Assembly: GCA_903893565.1 (NCBI GenBank)
Contig: CAITMU010000101.1
Location: forward strand, 1-36,273
Direction of reading: 5' to 3'
DNA: 36,273 nucleotides
DNA from: an uncultured beta proteobacterium
GTDB taxonomy: Bacteria > Pseudomonadota > Gammaproteobacteria > Burkholderiales > SG8-41
Position numbers and translations under genes: made by a program. The notes below the pieces were generated by a model. That model saw only the letters and a program-made list of their open reading frames with translations. It did no database searches and was not told where the DNA came from. Shown here one piece after another: positions 35,867-36,273 of this stretch. Numbering within the stretch: position 1 is the stretch's first letter; each line of letters begins with the position of its first letter.

Positions 35867-36273
35867 ATGCAAAAAAAATTATTTACTCCCTTTTCAATCC
35901 GTGGCGTGACGTTTAAAAACCGTATCGTTTTATCTCCCATGTTGCAGTATTGTGCCGATAACGGACATGTCAATGATTGGCATCTGACGCATTACGCCAA
36001 ATTTGCAGCAGGGGGGGCGGGTTTGGTTTTTGTGGAATCCACAAAAGTGGATCCACGGGGTTGTTCGACACCGCGGGATTTAGGGTTGTGGAAAGATGAG
36101 TTTATTGCCCCTTTAAAACGTATTGCAGATCTCATTAAGGTCAATGGGGCTGTGGCTGGCATTCAGTTAGGTCATTCGGGTCGTAAGGCGCGCCGTAGTG
36201 TGCCCTGGGAGGGCCGCACGCCCTTGATGCAATGCCCTGGTGTGGATCATGGGGAGACTTGGGAGCTAATCGC
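35867..36273 (+). CDS. Old Yellow Enzyme-type FMN oxidoreductase, N-terminal part (runs off the window)
   Basis: 135 codons are visible and the frame is open to the last base. MQKKLFTPFSIRGVTFKNRIVLSPM is followed by QYCADNGHVNDWHLTHYAKFA, GGAGLVFVEST, and QLGHSGRKA near residue 109. This is the pattern of the YqjM/XenA branch (family: 'MCQYSA..G...DWH..HY', 'Q..H.GRKA'). The start ATG follows an AAGAAGAGA purine stretch. These flavoenzymes reduce activated C=C bonds of enoates, nitro compounds or aromatic-derived acids. Downstream of the catabolic array it may reduce a ring-cleavage product; that is inference, and the C-terminal half is unseen. Confidence 0.88.
   Translation, partial: MQKKLFTPFSIRGVTFKNRIVLSPMLQYCADNGHVNDWHLTHYAKFAAGGAGLVFVESTKVDPRGCSTPRDLGLWKDEFIAPLKRIADLIKVNGAVAGIQLGHSGRKARRSVPWEGRTPLMQCPGVDHGETWELI

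Noticed and set aside
1..36273. CRISPR array, tRNA, rRNA, insertion sequence, prophage or toxin-antitoxin genes
   Set aside because: No spacer-repeat pattern, cloverleaf, transposase, integrase or phage structural protein was seen on either strand.

Overview
This window looks like chromosomal DNA from a betaproteobacterium of the Burkholderiales, probably Alcaligenaceae-like. The main clue is seven separate Bug/TctC-type periplasmic solute receptors in 36 kb, an expansion typical of that group. A ClpB chaperone, a RecQ helicase, a MexAB-OprM-like efflux operon and DUF2076/DUF4239 proteins also fit. The genus cannot be named from this sequence alone. No rRNA, tRNA, CRISPR array, insertion sequence or phage gene was seen.

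Layout. At 1-5.4 kb is the 3' end of a large repeat-rich surface adhesin, a DUF4239 membrane protein, a probable 47-residue membrane peptide, a 0.88-kb gene-free stretch with strong dyads and a terminator-like hairpin, a secreted MORN-repeat protein and a DUF2076 protein. At 5.6-9.5 kb are a double-domain carboxymuconolactone-decarboxylase-like protein, a lipoprotein alpha/beta hydrolase behind a homopolymeric A7-G9 tract, and a Bug receptor. At 9.7-15.5 kb is a complete RND tripartite efflux operon (adaptor, inner-membrane pump, outer-membrane channel). At 16-19.1 kb is a divergent LeuC/LeuD-type hydro-lyase pair followed by a Bug receptor. At 19.5-23.9 kb are clpB with a clear sigma-32 promoter, a gene of unknown function and another Bug receptor. 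recQ follows on the minus strand.

From about 25.9 kb to the right edge lies an accessory catabolic region. On the minus strand are a Bug receptor and a TfdA/TauD-type 2-oxoglutarate dioxygenase. Divergent from them is a plus-strand array: a two-module VOC (glyoxalase/extradiol-dioxygenase fold) protein, two tandem FAD aromatic hydroxylases of the 2,6-dihydroxypyridine-3-hydroxylase type, Bug, Bug, an alpha/beta hydrolase, Bug, and the start of an Old Yellow Enzyme-type reductase. I read this as uptake (Bug receptors), ring hydroxylation (FAD enzymes), oxidation or ring cleavage (VOC, dioxygenase) and hydrolysis (alpha/beta hydrolase) of an unidentified aromatic or N-heteroaromatic acid. No TctA/TctB membrane subunits are present, so the receptors must use transporters encoded elsewhere or serve as sensors.

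The best candidates for undescribed biology are this catabolic array, the LeuCD-like pair with altered substrate-pocket motifs beside its own divergent Bug receptor, and the structured non-coding stretch at about 3.3-3.55 kb.
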